Assembly (NCBI GenBank): GCA_016748015.1
Contig: JAAOMT010000514.1
Location: forward strand, 180,401 to 244,400
Direction: 5' to 3'
DNA from: Geosiphon pyriformis
Taxonomy: Eukaryota; Glomeromycota; Glomeromycetes; Archaeosporales; Geosiphonaceae
Length of the DNA: 64,000 nucleotides
In this document: positions 11,407-21,372 of the stretch, piece by piece
Layout: every line of letters starts with the position of its first letter
How positions within the stretch are numbered: the first letter of the stretch is position 1
Translations under genes and position numbers: made by a program
The notes under the pieces: generated by a model
Databases searched by the model: none
What the model saw: the letters and a program-made list of their open reading frames with translations, nothing else
What the model was told of the DNA's origin: nothing

Positions 11407-12134
11407 ATGGCTTTGAAAATTGTAAATAGCACTTTTCGTTTGGGTCGACCTGACCAACTTTTGCGGGTACCCCGTCTGGTTCCAAAAGCCGAGTTTCACG
11501 TTGGTGAGTTTCTCTCTGGGAAGGATAGTTTTCCTTGAAGACTTTCAATCATAATAATCAGTGTTAATGTACTAGTTCTCCTAGTTAATGTTTTTTTCTG
11601 GATTATTTAATCGTTTATTATTTCGATACTTCATTAGGTCGCATTCTTTCCATTCAATCTTCAAAGGTGGTTCATGATGGCGCCTGTAAGACATTCAAAA
11701 TTCAACTAGATCTTTGATTTTCACTACACAACCTTACCTCGTTTTTTTTCTTTCCTGACACAAAAGCTTTCATTAAAGGGAGTGTGAATGATCCAGTAAT
11801 ACTTCCACCTCGTGATAAAGTGACCGGATCCTATCATTGGTCCTTTGAGCGCTTTTTATCTATTGGGCTTATTCCATTGACAGTTGCCTCTGTAGTAAAT
11901 GGAGCACATCCCATCACAGATCTCTTCTTAGGTGTAGCCTTACCGATTCATTCACATATTGGATTCGATAGTATTATCACTGATTATTTACCGGCCAGGC
12001 GTGCTCCCATTATGAATAAGGTATCTACTTGGGGTTTAAGAGGGGCAACTTTAGTAGTCCTTTTAGGCTGCTATCAGTTTAACACCAACGATGTTGGTAT
12101 TAGTGAACTGGTCAGGAAAATTTGGCATGTCTAG
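11407..12134 (+). CDS. SDH4: Succinate dehydrogenase membrane anchor, small cytochrome b subunit (3 exons)
   Basis: This is the CybS subunit that, with Sdh3, anchors complex II and forms the ubiquinone/heme b site. Exons 11407-11503, 11638-11685 and 11767-12134 join in phase across GT-AG introns to give 170 aa. The N-terminus is rich in Arg and lacks acidic residues early, as expected of a presequence. The mature part begins with GSYHWSFERFLSIGLIPL. The family signature HSHIGFDSIITDYLP carries the likely heme-ligand His and the Asp-Tyr near the quinone site. Three hydrophobic spans are visible. An in-frame ATG at 11386 could add seven residues. Yeast Tim18 is an Sdh4 paralogue, but the conserved quinone-site residues favour Sdh4. 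Confidence 0.93.
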
Positions 12135-12658
12135 ATTTTGAAATTTGCCCTAAAATAGAAATTATTTACAATCGAATAGAAAATGTAGGCATTATTGACT
12201 CAGATTTGATTTATTCTGCAATTTACTATTTCATACTTATAAAAAAAGAATTTTAATTTATTCTAGACATGTTTTTTTGTAAATATGTATTAGAATTTGG
12301 CAATTATTCATCTTATTAGAACTAGAAAGGTTATTTTACCAGCAACATATTACTTCTCGTTTTTTTTTTGATTGCTTTAAAAGAAATAATTATCAAACAC
12401 ATTTTTTATAGATTATTTATATTATAAAATGTTATAAATTCTATTATTTAGTAAAACGCAAATAAGCGTAAAATGAATAAATAAATATATACATATATTT
12501 ATTATAATTAATATTTTTGTCTGTTTTATTCAAATAGTTATAAGTATTTAGTTTTGATAAGTTTATATTTTAATTTCAATAATAATGTTTTTTAAAATAA
12601 AAATTTATACTGAAAATATTTTTTAAAATTAATAATAATCAATAAAAATTATAAATAT

Positions 12659-12690
<32 letters not shown>

Positions 12691-13222
12691 GTAAATCAAT
12701 AACTTTAAAAATCATCAAATAAGAAAATAACAATAATTCGATATAAATATTATAAATATTAATAATATAAATGATATTTAAAATTAAGTAAAATGTATTA
12801 AATTAAATTCATTTACATAAAATTTATTTTTAATCATTTTTAGTATTTTTGTTCAAATAAGTTATAATTAATATATTGAAAACATTTATATTTTAAAAAA
12901 TTAAAAATTAGTATTATTTCTTCCAATTGAATTAATTACATTATTAATCTCTAAATATTATCACGTGTTTCCATTTTTTCTAAAACAATAAATTAAATTA
13001 TCATTAAGATTCCAATTATCGCGAAACAGTTTAAATTAACATAACTTTATGAAAATTCAAACATCGAAAAAAAATGTGGTTGACAAACTCGCCCACCGCT
13101 ACCTATTCGAGGTAAGCTGAGCTCATTCAAATTAAGTTTTTCTTATTGATGCCGTAAATTCCCTTCTTCCCAATTTACAATTATATTTCAAGTCAAATTT
13201 TCAACTTTCGAATATAAAAATC
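12135..13222. other. AT-rich intergenic stretch between convergent SDH4 and PER1
   Basis: This holds the two 3' UTRs, then a strongly AT-rich core from about 12400 to 12980 with an ATT trinucleotide run at about 12663-12690. No gene or element is recognised. Near 13080-13200 composition becomes balanced before PER1. Confidence 0.6.
12663..12690 (+). repeat. ATT microsatellite
   Basis: About nine consecutive ATT units inside the AT-rich spacer. Confidence 0.85.
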
Positions 13223-14194
13223 TTATTCAAGCCTCATTTTCCCTTTACTTTTTCTTAGAACCTCTATTTTGGCATCTTGTATTAAAAAATCATACCAGAA
13301 ACCAACTAATGGAATAGTGCTTGCATGCCAAAGAGCATGTGCATCCAAGATTCCCCAAATAGGAGGAAAATCAAAAATCTCTAAACACATGGCCACAGTA
13401 ATGTATAAAACTGCTGATAAAGGCTTCCAGGCATCATCAGGTCGTTTCCTCCAATTACGTATCGACCACCAAATCCATATAAAATTATGAACTGCTCCGA
13501 CACTACCATTAGCCAATATATTATATCCGTAATCGAATTTGACAAATGTCAAGTATGAAACGTGTAAAATAAAAGCAAGAAAACAAAGTGCTCCAAGTAT
13601 TATTGTTTTTGGGGTGCGGAGATCGAAAACTCGAATTGTTGTAAAAAAAACAGAAAATAAGATTGAAAAAGCAGCTGAGAAATAATCCAATTTCTCAGTT
13701 TCCGGAAAATCTCTAGTATGATACACTGAAGACCAGAACCAAGTGTTGATGCAGGCGTAAGCATAACCAAAATAAATATTTTTCATGTAATAATTATCAG
13801 AGATTTGATTTTTCATGACCTTGAGATACCGATAATGCATGAACCCATTTAAAAAGCTGAATAATACGCTTGCTGGCTCTTGTATACCCCAAAGGCGATA
13901 GAATGGCCATTTTCCATAATATTGAACAATTTCTCCTCGAGTTTCAATTGCATGAGTAGTGATTTGATGCATACACTTGTAGCTGCAGTCATCTTTACAA
14001 GACCAGGCAAATAATTGTAAAATTAAAGGAAGACTTGGATTTAACGAGCAGGTTTCTTTCAAACAAGTTGCAACACAAGTTTTGAATTCGTTTGAATTAT
14101 CGCCGGGTGAAGCTTTGGTTGAAGGTAGGAAATAAACCAGAAAAATACTCAACGTCACGAGCAAAGTTAACTTTAAAAAGGAGAAACACGCCAT
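13223..14194 (-). CDS. PER1: PER1/PGAP3-like GPI-anchor lipid-remodelling protein
   Basis: A single-exon gene of 323 aa, close to the usual length. Per1 acts in the ER as a phospholipase A2 on GPI-anchored proteins, removing the unsaturated sn-2 chain. Residues 1-28 form a signal peptide. A Cys-rich lumenal segment follows (about 40-75, with CVATCLKETC and CKDDCSYKC). Several membrane spans from about residue 108 onward match the CREST hydrolase superfamily. The conserved catalytic pattern is visible: SSVYHTRD (155-162), Asp170 in LDYFSA, and DAHALWH (284-290). The C-terminus is basic and cytosolic. The frame is intact. Stop TAA/TGA signals of SDH4 and PER1 face each other across an AT-rich spacer. 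Confidence 0.95.
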   Translation of the reverse strand: MACFSFLKLTLLVTLSIFLVYFLPSTKASPGDNSNEFKTCVATCLKETCSLNPSLPLILQLFAWSCKDDCSYKCMHQITTHAIETRGEIVQYYGKWPFYRLWGIQEPASVLFSFLNGFMHYRYLKVMKNQISDNYYMKNIYFGYAYACINTWFWSSVYHTRDFPETEKLDYFSAAFSILFSVFFTTIRVFDLRTPKTIILGALCFLAFILHVSYLTFVKFDYGYNILANGSVGAVHNFIWIWWSIRNWRKRPDDAWKPLSAVLYITVAMCLEIFDFPPIWGILDAHALWHASTIPLVGFWYDFLIQDAKIEVLRKSKGKMRLE

Positions 14195-14503
14195 GAAAAT
14201 TACGGAAAAAAAATACTGGTGTCCATTTTAGTGACACGTCAGATGCACTAATCTGCTTTTAATCATTAATGAATCAACGGGTTTTTTGTTGTGTAGATTT
14301 TTTAGCAAAAACAGAAAAGATATTGACTTTAAATGTCATAATAAGCATTTATAATATATAAAATTAGACATATTATTATAATTTTTTATAAATTTGTTAA
14401 AATTATGTTTAAAATAAAGGGAATTGCTAAATCAACCCACCCGCAACACGTGATATCATTTACGTCATAGTTTCGTATTCAACTATATATAGGAACATAT
14501 TAA

Positions 14504-14580
14504 CGAATATTATGGTTGTCCACAACGAAGTGTTTTATAATTAAAAAACACTTCGTTGTGGACAGGTCCGAATATTATGG
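14504..14580. repeat. Tiny hairpin insertion flanked by a 12-bp direct repeat
   Basis: A perfect 19-bp inverted repeat (arms 14518-14536 and 14545-14563, GTCCACAACGAAGTGTTTT) with an 8-base spacer sits between two copies of CGAATATTATGG (14504-14515 and 14569-14580). It lies inside the MULE near its low-coordinate end. It looks like a miniature inverted-repeat insertion with a target duplication. Confidence 0.75.
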
Positions 14581-14949
14581 CCTTGTTTTTTACAAATTTT
14601 ACATTTACATACTTGAATTTGAGAAGAAAAATTTTCAACAATTTCAAATTGGGATAAATTTCGTTGAATAGATGATTCTTGATGAGCAATATTTTGTTTA
14701 GAGCGATTTAAAGTACTTAAAGGACGTTCTTAAGTTCGTTAATTAAAAAGATTCTCAATTGCAAGAGATGTGGTTGAAATCTGAATTAATTGAGTCTATT
14801 TTTCAAAGAGGTGCCTGTTCATTATAAATAGTCTTTGAAATTGCATGTTGTTTAAGATCTTCCTGTCATAATGCTGTTAAAATTGTCTTTGGTGCAATGC
14901 CTGCACTTAACGTTTGTGAAACTAATACTTTTTTTTTGGATTTAAGTCG

Positions 14950-15342
14950 TCAAGCAGTAGGATGTTCAGCAATATTATCAGATGGTTCATGATTATGTTC
15001 AGCATTGCAAACTGTTAAATGCCAGCGTTCATCAGCTTTGAGTAATCGTTCATATACAGTAAAAGGGCAGTTTGTTAATCGAGTTGCTGTTTTTCGTTGT
15101 TGATCTTCTAATACAAATCTTTTAGAAGCATTATATTCATTTCTCCGATCACATTTAAAAGTAATACGAGTACCATTAGCAGCAGAGCGTCGTTTTGTAA
15201 CTACATATCGTTGGGAGTATCTAAAGGTTTTAAGACTTTGTATCATCATCTCACAAGAGCTATATGATGTTTCTGGAGATGGTAACATCAAATGAATATA
15301 ATCTGTAATTTTATAAAAAGATGTAATTACTTGTAAAATCAA
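14950..15342 (-). pseudogene. Truncated MULE transposase, FAR1-type DNA-binding domain only
   Basis: A 130-residue frame contains the FAR1/WRKY-GCM1 pattern: FKCDRRNEYN, then TRLTNCPFTVYERLL, W-x-L-x-V and AEHNHEPS, with zinc ligands Cys, Cys, His, His. It ends with a stop after EHPTA. Further translated fragments on the same strand (SAGIAPKTILTAL, QHAISKTIYNE) continue the usual MULE sequence with stops, then the catalytic region is absent. The protein could at most bind TIRs. Confidence 0.8.
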
Positions 15343-15498
15343 AAGAAAACTTATTAAGTTTATTCTAGAGCTCTATAAACTCGTTAATATGTTTCTATAT
15401 ATAGTTGAATACAAAACTATGACGTAAAATTATATCACATGATGGAGGTGGTCGATTTAGCAAAAAGGGTGGGTCGATTTAGCAATTCCCAAAATAAA

Positions 15499-17006
15499 TT
15501 ATTATTAACATCTATTTTTTAAATAATTATTATCATATTTTTTATTTATATTATAATTTATAGTAGTTACTAATAATTATGTATACAATTTTTTTAATTA
15601 AATAAAAACAAAAAAAATTTAACTATAAACAATCTTAAAAAATATTAGTTAAATTAAAAGTTTTGTTAATAAAAAAATATATGTATATATAAATAATTAA
15701 TAAAATTATAAAAATAATTCAAGTTATAATACAAATATATAATATAATAATAGTAATTTAATTAAAAATAATAAGATTTTTTTATTTTATTTAATAATTA
15801 TAGTATTATTAAACAAAAAATTATTATTATTTATTTATTTATTTTTTAACAAATATATTTTAAATTAAATATTTTTTGATAATTAATTTATTTAATTTTT
15901 GGTTATACAATTTCAAAATTTTGTTTTAAAAAATATTATATATCATAATAAATTAATATTTTTTAAAAATTGAACTTTTAAATTTTTATTAAAATTTTTT
16001 GTTTTAATATTATTGAATAAAAAAGTCCAACTTAAAAAAAAAGAAAAAGTGTATTTTAATTAATTTAGAAAATTATTTATTAACAAAATAAATGTGTATT
16101 TTTATGTAAAAATAATAATTTTTAATATTTAAATAATGCTTGTTAAATATCAATTTCAAATGAGTTTATAACTCTAAAATCCAAAAATCAATAAATTAAA
16201 TCACAAATCTAACCCTAATCTAGAAAAGTCTAGAATGAATTCATGCGTGGCTATTAAAAAAAAATTAAAGTTTTTGGACCAAATAGATTAAAATCATAAT
16301 AATAATACTGTACGTGCGACTCTTGATAGAATCATTGGTCTTATCAAAAATAAGCTCAAGCGGTAGATTATCCGAAGTGAGAAGCGTGAGAGAAAATCCT
16401 TTAGTATATATCGTTTCCTAATATGATATGAGAGATGAATAATAAGGTTTACCCTGGAAATATTTCATTACTTTAAAGCCCAAGCAGAAATTGAAAAAAT
16501 CAGATGGTAAGAATTGGTAATGGTGTTACTGTTTGGTTCATCATGAAAAAACTTTAAAAAGTTAGCAATTTCCATTGTCTTACCCTTTTAAAACGGCAAC
16601 ACGGTTTCACCGCTTCAATCAAATATTCATGGGGTACTTTAAAAGTTCTAGATCGGAAAATTCTCAGAAAAATTCGGATTACTATGGAAAGTTATTCTAA
16701 ATTAGAGTGGGTAAAAAAAACAACCAACAAAAGTTGGCAGTGATGTGAAGAAGATAATTTAAAGAGTCATATAAAGACCATGTAGAGCAGAGGGCACCCA
16801 GTGCCACATTCAAACTTTTTGCAAAAAAAAAATATAATCCCAAATATCAATCATCCTCAATAATTAAATCTTTTAATAATCGAGAAGCTGTTATTCAATT
16901 TTTTAAAATAACCTGCTATTGCCCACAAACTTCCTTCCACTAATTTATGTATTTATATTGCATTATTTTATATTACATATTTATTTGAAAATTTGGTTAT
17001 ACACAC
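15499..17006. other. AT-rich stretch and leader of the FAD oxidase gene
   Basis: From 15500 to about 16200 the sequence is nearly pure A/T with no recognisable content. From 16200 to 17006 composition is more balanced and could include promoter and 5' UTR of the downstream oxidase. I found no ORF, tRNA or repeat family in it. Confidence 0.55.
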
Positions 17007-19212
17007 ATGACATATCCTACTCGTGACCTATCAAGTCAACTGGTTCAAGCGCTTCGTGATAAGATTAAAGGTCAAGTATTTGCGAAAGGTGAAGAAGGGT
17101 AAGCAAGTAGTCAATTTTTTACTTTTCTAGGATAGATTCCTAAAAGCTAAGTTAATTGCCCGTCAACATTTTTTTAATTTTTTTTTGAATATAAATACAG
17201 GTATCAAGCTGCTAGACAAATTTTCAATTCAGGAATTGAAGCCTCACCTCTCATTTTGATAAAAGTCGAGGATACTGAAGATGTTTCAAAGTAAGTTTAA
17301 TTTTCAATCAAGTGATTAAATGAAATTCTTTTTTTTCTTTGATATCATATCATCGATTCAATATGGTCTTTATGAAGATGGCAACAACAACAACAACAAC
17401 AATAATAATAATAATAATAATAATAATAATTTCTTTGGTCGGAATAAAGAGCAATCAGATTCGCAAATGAACATCGGCTGACAGTTTCTATCAAATCTGG
17501 CGGACATGGTGTTCCCGGTTGGTGTATCAAAGGAGAATTAGTGATCGATCTTTCACAAATTAATTATATAAGAGTTGATGTTCCTGAGCCGCAAGGATCC
17601 AATAGAAGTTATGGAACATCAGATGATGAAGATTCAATGCTTCCAAGTCCTCCTCATGCTCACGGAACAGTAACGTTTGGTGCTGGTTGTTTAGTACGTG
17701 AAATTGATCAAGAGACTAGTAATTGGGGCTATCACATGCCATTAGGTGCATACCCATCTGTTGGTACATGTAAGTAACTATTATTTTTCAATATATTCTT
17801 GAAAAATTAGCTGTTTATCTTTATACCCTCCTGTTTTCCTTCTTTTGTGAGAAGTTTTCAGCTTTTAAGATTTCAAATTAAGATTCCATGGTAATTTTAA
17901 CTTTTGGTCATCTTCGGTTTTCTGAAAAGCTCTTATTCTTGGTGGCGGTATTGGATTCCTATCACGAAAGTATGGATTATCTATGGATAACTTGATTGAA
18001 TGTGATGTGGTATTGGCAGATGGAAGAATTATTACGGCAAGTGAAACAGAAAATCCAGGTTTGGATTTAAATTATGATTATTCTTCATCTATAATTCTTT
18101 ATGATTCAGATCCATAATAATGAGAATTTGCTTCCTTTTTTTGAACAATTTCATTTAGAAATTTTTTGGGCTTTGCGAGGTGCTGGAACGACGATTGGTG
18201 TTGTAACGCGTTTCAAATGCAGAATTTATAGTATCAAAAGAGTATTTTCTGGTCATTTAATTTACTCTTTCAACACCAATACAACTCCCGCTTTAATTTC
18301 TCACTGGCGTGATTGCGTAAAGGATGTACCACGAGAATTATTCAGCTCCGTTATATTCACAGCGGGACCTACACGGGGCACTGGAATCATCATTATTCAA
18401 ATTTGTTATGTAGGAAATGAAATAACAGGAGGTCATTATGTTGATACCATTGCCAGTTTTCCTGGTGAACGTTGCCTTATGAAAGATGTTTTTACTCGAC
18501 CATTTGTTAAATGGCAAGAAAGTGTGGCAAACGTTCTAAAACACGGAAGTAAGTCATTATGAGTTTCAGATATTTTGTTTTTGAAAATTTTGCTTATTTA
18601 TCGAAATGGGGCGTTTTATAATCTTAAAGGTGGTAATAGATATTTCATCAAAGGGGATTTGATCAATCAATTACCTGATGAGTTAATCACAAGAACTGTT
18701 GAAGCATTTGCAAATGGCAATACACCTGGAGCTGGTATGATCCAAGTATTTCGTTGGAGATTTTTATAATATTTTCAATCTCAATTTTGAACTTTTCACT
18801 TTTATGTAGTTTGGATGATTCAGATGGCTGGTGGTGCCATCAATGATATAGCCCCAGAAGCAACTGCATTTTCACATCGTGATGCTAAATTTGAAGTGGT
18901 AGCCATTCTGCAATGGAAAGATAAAGAAAGTGATCAACGGGTTATGGCAGAGGGAAATGGGGTAAGTTTATTTTATTTCCCGAGTTAATTAAGCGGCCAA
19001 TTCTCAAAATTAATTTTCATTTAAAGTGGCTTCGAACTGTGGTCGCTCCACACTCGGTCGGTGGTCCATTTCCAAATACACTCGGACGGGATGATCCGAT
19101 CGAGAGAGTAATAGGATGTTTTGGTCGAGAAAATTATGAAAGACTTGTTCAGATTAAGAGGAAGGTAGATCCTTATAATCTCTTTCGATATAATTTTGGA
19201 TTGATTAGATGA
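17007..19212 (+). CDS. FAD-linked oxidase of the BBE/AA7 type (8 exons)
   Basis: Exons 17007-17098, 17201-17290, 17450-17769, 17930-18058, 18159-18548, 18630-18734, 18810-18961 and 19027-19212 join in phase to 487 aa. The p-cresol methylhydroxylase-type FAD domain is clear: SIKSGGHG, with His80 as the expected covalent FAD ligand, [13 protein letters not shown], then [16 protein letters not shown], and [15 protein letters not shown]. The C-terminal berberine-bridge domain ends with [19 protein letters not shown]. Relatives oxidise carbohydrates, alkaloids or small alcohols. In bicovalent members a Cys precedes the SVG motif; here it is Tyr162 (GAYPSVG), so a single His link is predicted. There is no signal peptide, so an intracellular enzyme is likely and the substrate is unknown. 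Confidence 0.92.
17382..17430 (+). repeat. CAA/TAA trinucleotide microsatellite in intron 2 of the oxidase gene
   Basis: A run of CAA units passes directly into a run of TAA units, ending about 20 bases before the intron acceptor. The switch suggests C-to-T change within an original CAA tract, or two adjacent expansions. Confidence 0.9.
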
Positions 19213-19607
19213 ATGATCGTGGCCTCTTTTTATCTTCAATCAAACCGGCGACTCGATAAGCCTGTATTTAAATAAGTTTGTGAAAATAGTATTAGATTTG
19301 TCAATCTTTGCCGTTTTTCTTCACTTTTTCATATTATACATATTAACAATACGATTATAACTAATCATATTCTGAAAGGTATCCTAGTAAATACACATCT
19401 TTTACAATACAAAAATTCATTAGCATTTCGATGTATAATTTTAATAATAAATATTAATTGGGTGATCAGATAAAAATTGGAATTGAGCCATTATGCTTCT
19501 CACTTGAATAGTGATTTAATTGTATACGTCATCGTTATGCCGAAAGATAAAACTAAGGAGTGACGAAATGGTAACTTCTAGCTAGATCTTTTTCCTTTCA
19601 TACAGTT
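19213..19607 (+). other. Intergenic spacer, oxidase 3' UTR and next gene's 5' UTR
   Basis: No ORF was recognised. Directly before the next ATG, a possible 5' UTR intron reads ATG|GTAACT ... CATACAG just upstream of 19606. Its upstream ATG does not lead into the downstream frame. Confidence 0.4.
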
Positions 19608-20549
19608 ATGCCACGACCACCGAGGCCTATAAAACGCGCTACTTTGCGTGAAAAAAGAGTCCAAGAACAAGCAGCTGTTAAAATTTCAGGAGCAGACGAC
19701 ACCTTAGAAATCAAGACGCGTCAAGTTCACGCCACCTTGAAAAAGGGCAAGCAACGAGAAGACTTCTCCCTGCCCATCAACCTTGAAGATATCCAAAATT
19801 CATTAAAGTCATATCAGGAACCATTTATAGAAATACCCAGTGAAAAGAATAACTCTTACCTCGAGCAAGGACAGACCGATAATGACGCGGATATAGCGTT
19901 GACACTTGTTGAAGCGAGTCAAAGAAAAGAAGCTCAAAGTATAAGACTGAGTATAAAAGAAAATTTGGAAGAGACAGGCTTGGAAAGCGCTGATAGCGTT
20001 CAAGATAGAAGCTACCAAAAAATTGACTACGATCATGGAAAGCTTCATCTTTTGTCTTCATCTTCTCATCAGACCCCGACAGTTAAACCGGAAGTGACCG
20101 CGGCACTTAAAAAACCGGTGCGACGAAACAAGAAAATCAGCCTACCTGCAAATAGACTACCACCTCGTCGTCTTGGAAAATCCAAGAAACCTGTTGCACT
20201 GAAATTCGGGGATGAACAGCTTTTAAGCTCGAGTGAAGATGAGAAATCTGCAGCTAGTGAAAAGAGACGAACCAACGTAAAAGAGACCAGCCCGGTTGAT
20301 CAATCGGATAATGTACAAAGAGAGGTACTGTGACACTGTTTTATTGTGTGCCAAAGGTCAACTTTTAATGTGATCTCCTTTTGTACTGTATCTATCTTGA
20401 CGTAGAAATTAGAGTGGGAGCGTCAAGAGAGATTGCGTTACTTCCGGGAAGTTGATCAATATGCTCTGCCTGTCGAGTACGTATTCGCTCCTCGTGAAGA
20501 GATTGTGTCCAAATTGAATACTTTGCAGAATACAAAATCGAGTGATTAA
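19608..20549 (+). CDS. Basic, disordered nuclear-type protein with possible sororin-like C-terminus (2 exons)
   Basis: Exon 1 (19608-20324) and exon 2 (20406-20549) join at a codon boundary through a GT-AG intron to give 286 aa. The protein is rich in Lys, Arg, Ser and Glu, with basic clusters near the start (RPIKRATLREKRVQ) and at about 170-195 (KKPVRRNKK, PPRRLGKSKK), and looks disordered. The last exon starts with a helical charged stretch (LEWERQERLRYF) and contains FREVDQYALPVE. That pattern resembles the C-terminal Sororin motif of animal cohesion regulators (Phe, acidic/Gln, aromatic, Leu-x-Val-Glu). This is a short match, so the assignment is tentative; otherwise the function is unknown. 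The frame is intact, which supports a real gene. Confidence 0.75.
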
Positions 20550-20712
20550 TAATAATTTTATAACTTCGTATAATTTAAAATTTCTATAACATAAAAAAAG
20601 GTGCAACAATATACAAATGTCATTTTATCATAAAGGGAGAAAATTTCAATTTTTTGTTAGATGCCTTTTATAAAACATCAAGAGGAAATAAAATTTTGAC
20701 TCAATATTCCGA

Positions 20713-20979
20713 TTAATAACCTAACCATCTTACAGTACCTATTGAGATGCTAGAAATATACTTATAAGCATAACCAAGAACGATCACTAGCGTTAGAATT
20801 GTGACAAAATGGGAAATGATCTAAAAAAAGACGAGGAAAAATGAGTAAGTACAAGAAAGGGGTTTACAGGTTTTTTGAAAATCAAAAGAAATCAGGTGTT
20901 AGGGATTATGAAATCTGCTGTGATCGTGGGACAGTTTTACACGTGTGGGTTCTTGAATGAAATGGATAAATAAAAACAT
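20713..20979 (-). CDS. Possible 48-aa single-span membrane microprotein (2 exons)
   Basis: A minus-strand exon at 20713-20820 follows a good acceptor (T-run then AG) and reads as one strong membrane span, HFVTILTLVIVLGYAYKYI, with a short tail ending in TAA. It can be joined to an ATG exon at 20941-20979 with a GTAAAA donor, in frame, giving 48 residues starting MFLFIHFIQEPTR. The first exon is a guess; other donors upstream are possible. It lies in the convergent gap between the sororin-like gene and the RRM gene. Confidence 0.3.
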
Positions 20980-21372
20980 CACTACTAAATAGGGTCGTTT
21001 TTGAGGCCTGTCAATTGGCTTAACCTAGTATATATCTAATGAGTGTATAAAGATTATAATAGACTAGCCGAAAGGGTGAGAAAAGACCGTAAAGGAGGAT
21101 GTGAATGCCTGATCGGAACACACGTGTAATATAAAATAAAAACTTAAAACCCTAATGTCTGAAATTTGTGAGAATCCTGAGTGAAAGATTGTTAGGGGTA
21201 ATTATTATGCAAAAAGATAAATCTATTAGTTAACTAGAATGAATTTGGATTATCGCGCAAGCAAATGTAACTGCCTTCGAGATATTTATAAAGAAGGTTG
21301 ATAGTGAAAGTGCAGGAGTGATAATTATTTGCTATATTGATTCCAAAGGAATTTGCGAAAGGTTAATTCAAT
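20980..21372. other. 3' region of the four-RRM gene, no other gene seen
   Basis: Balanced to AT-rich sequence consistent with 3' UTR on the minus strand. No ORF of note. Confidence 0.5.

Larger units (their letters stand above)
14419..15490 (-). mobile_element. Internally deleted Mutator-like (MULE) DNA transposon with long TIRs
   Basis: The ends are inverted copies starting GGGAATTGCTAAATC(A/G)ACC, and similarity runs about 85-110 bp inward through ACGTCATAGTTT and CAACTATATATAG. An 8-bp direct repeat AAAATAAA flanks the element at 14411-14418 and 15491-15498. The coding remnant at 14950-15342 has a FAR1-type zinc domain and a zinc-knuckle-like tail follows (KCKICKKQGHN near 14590), but the DDE transposase core between them is missing. 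At about 1.07 kb it is a non-autonomous derivative. Confidence 0.85.

Noticed and set aside
18101-18158. Starting oxidase exon 5 at the ATG at 18101
   Set aside because: The acceptor at 18157-18158 gives the conserved FWALRGAG start in phase; the earlier part is intron.
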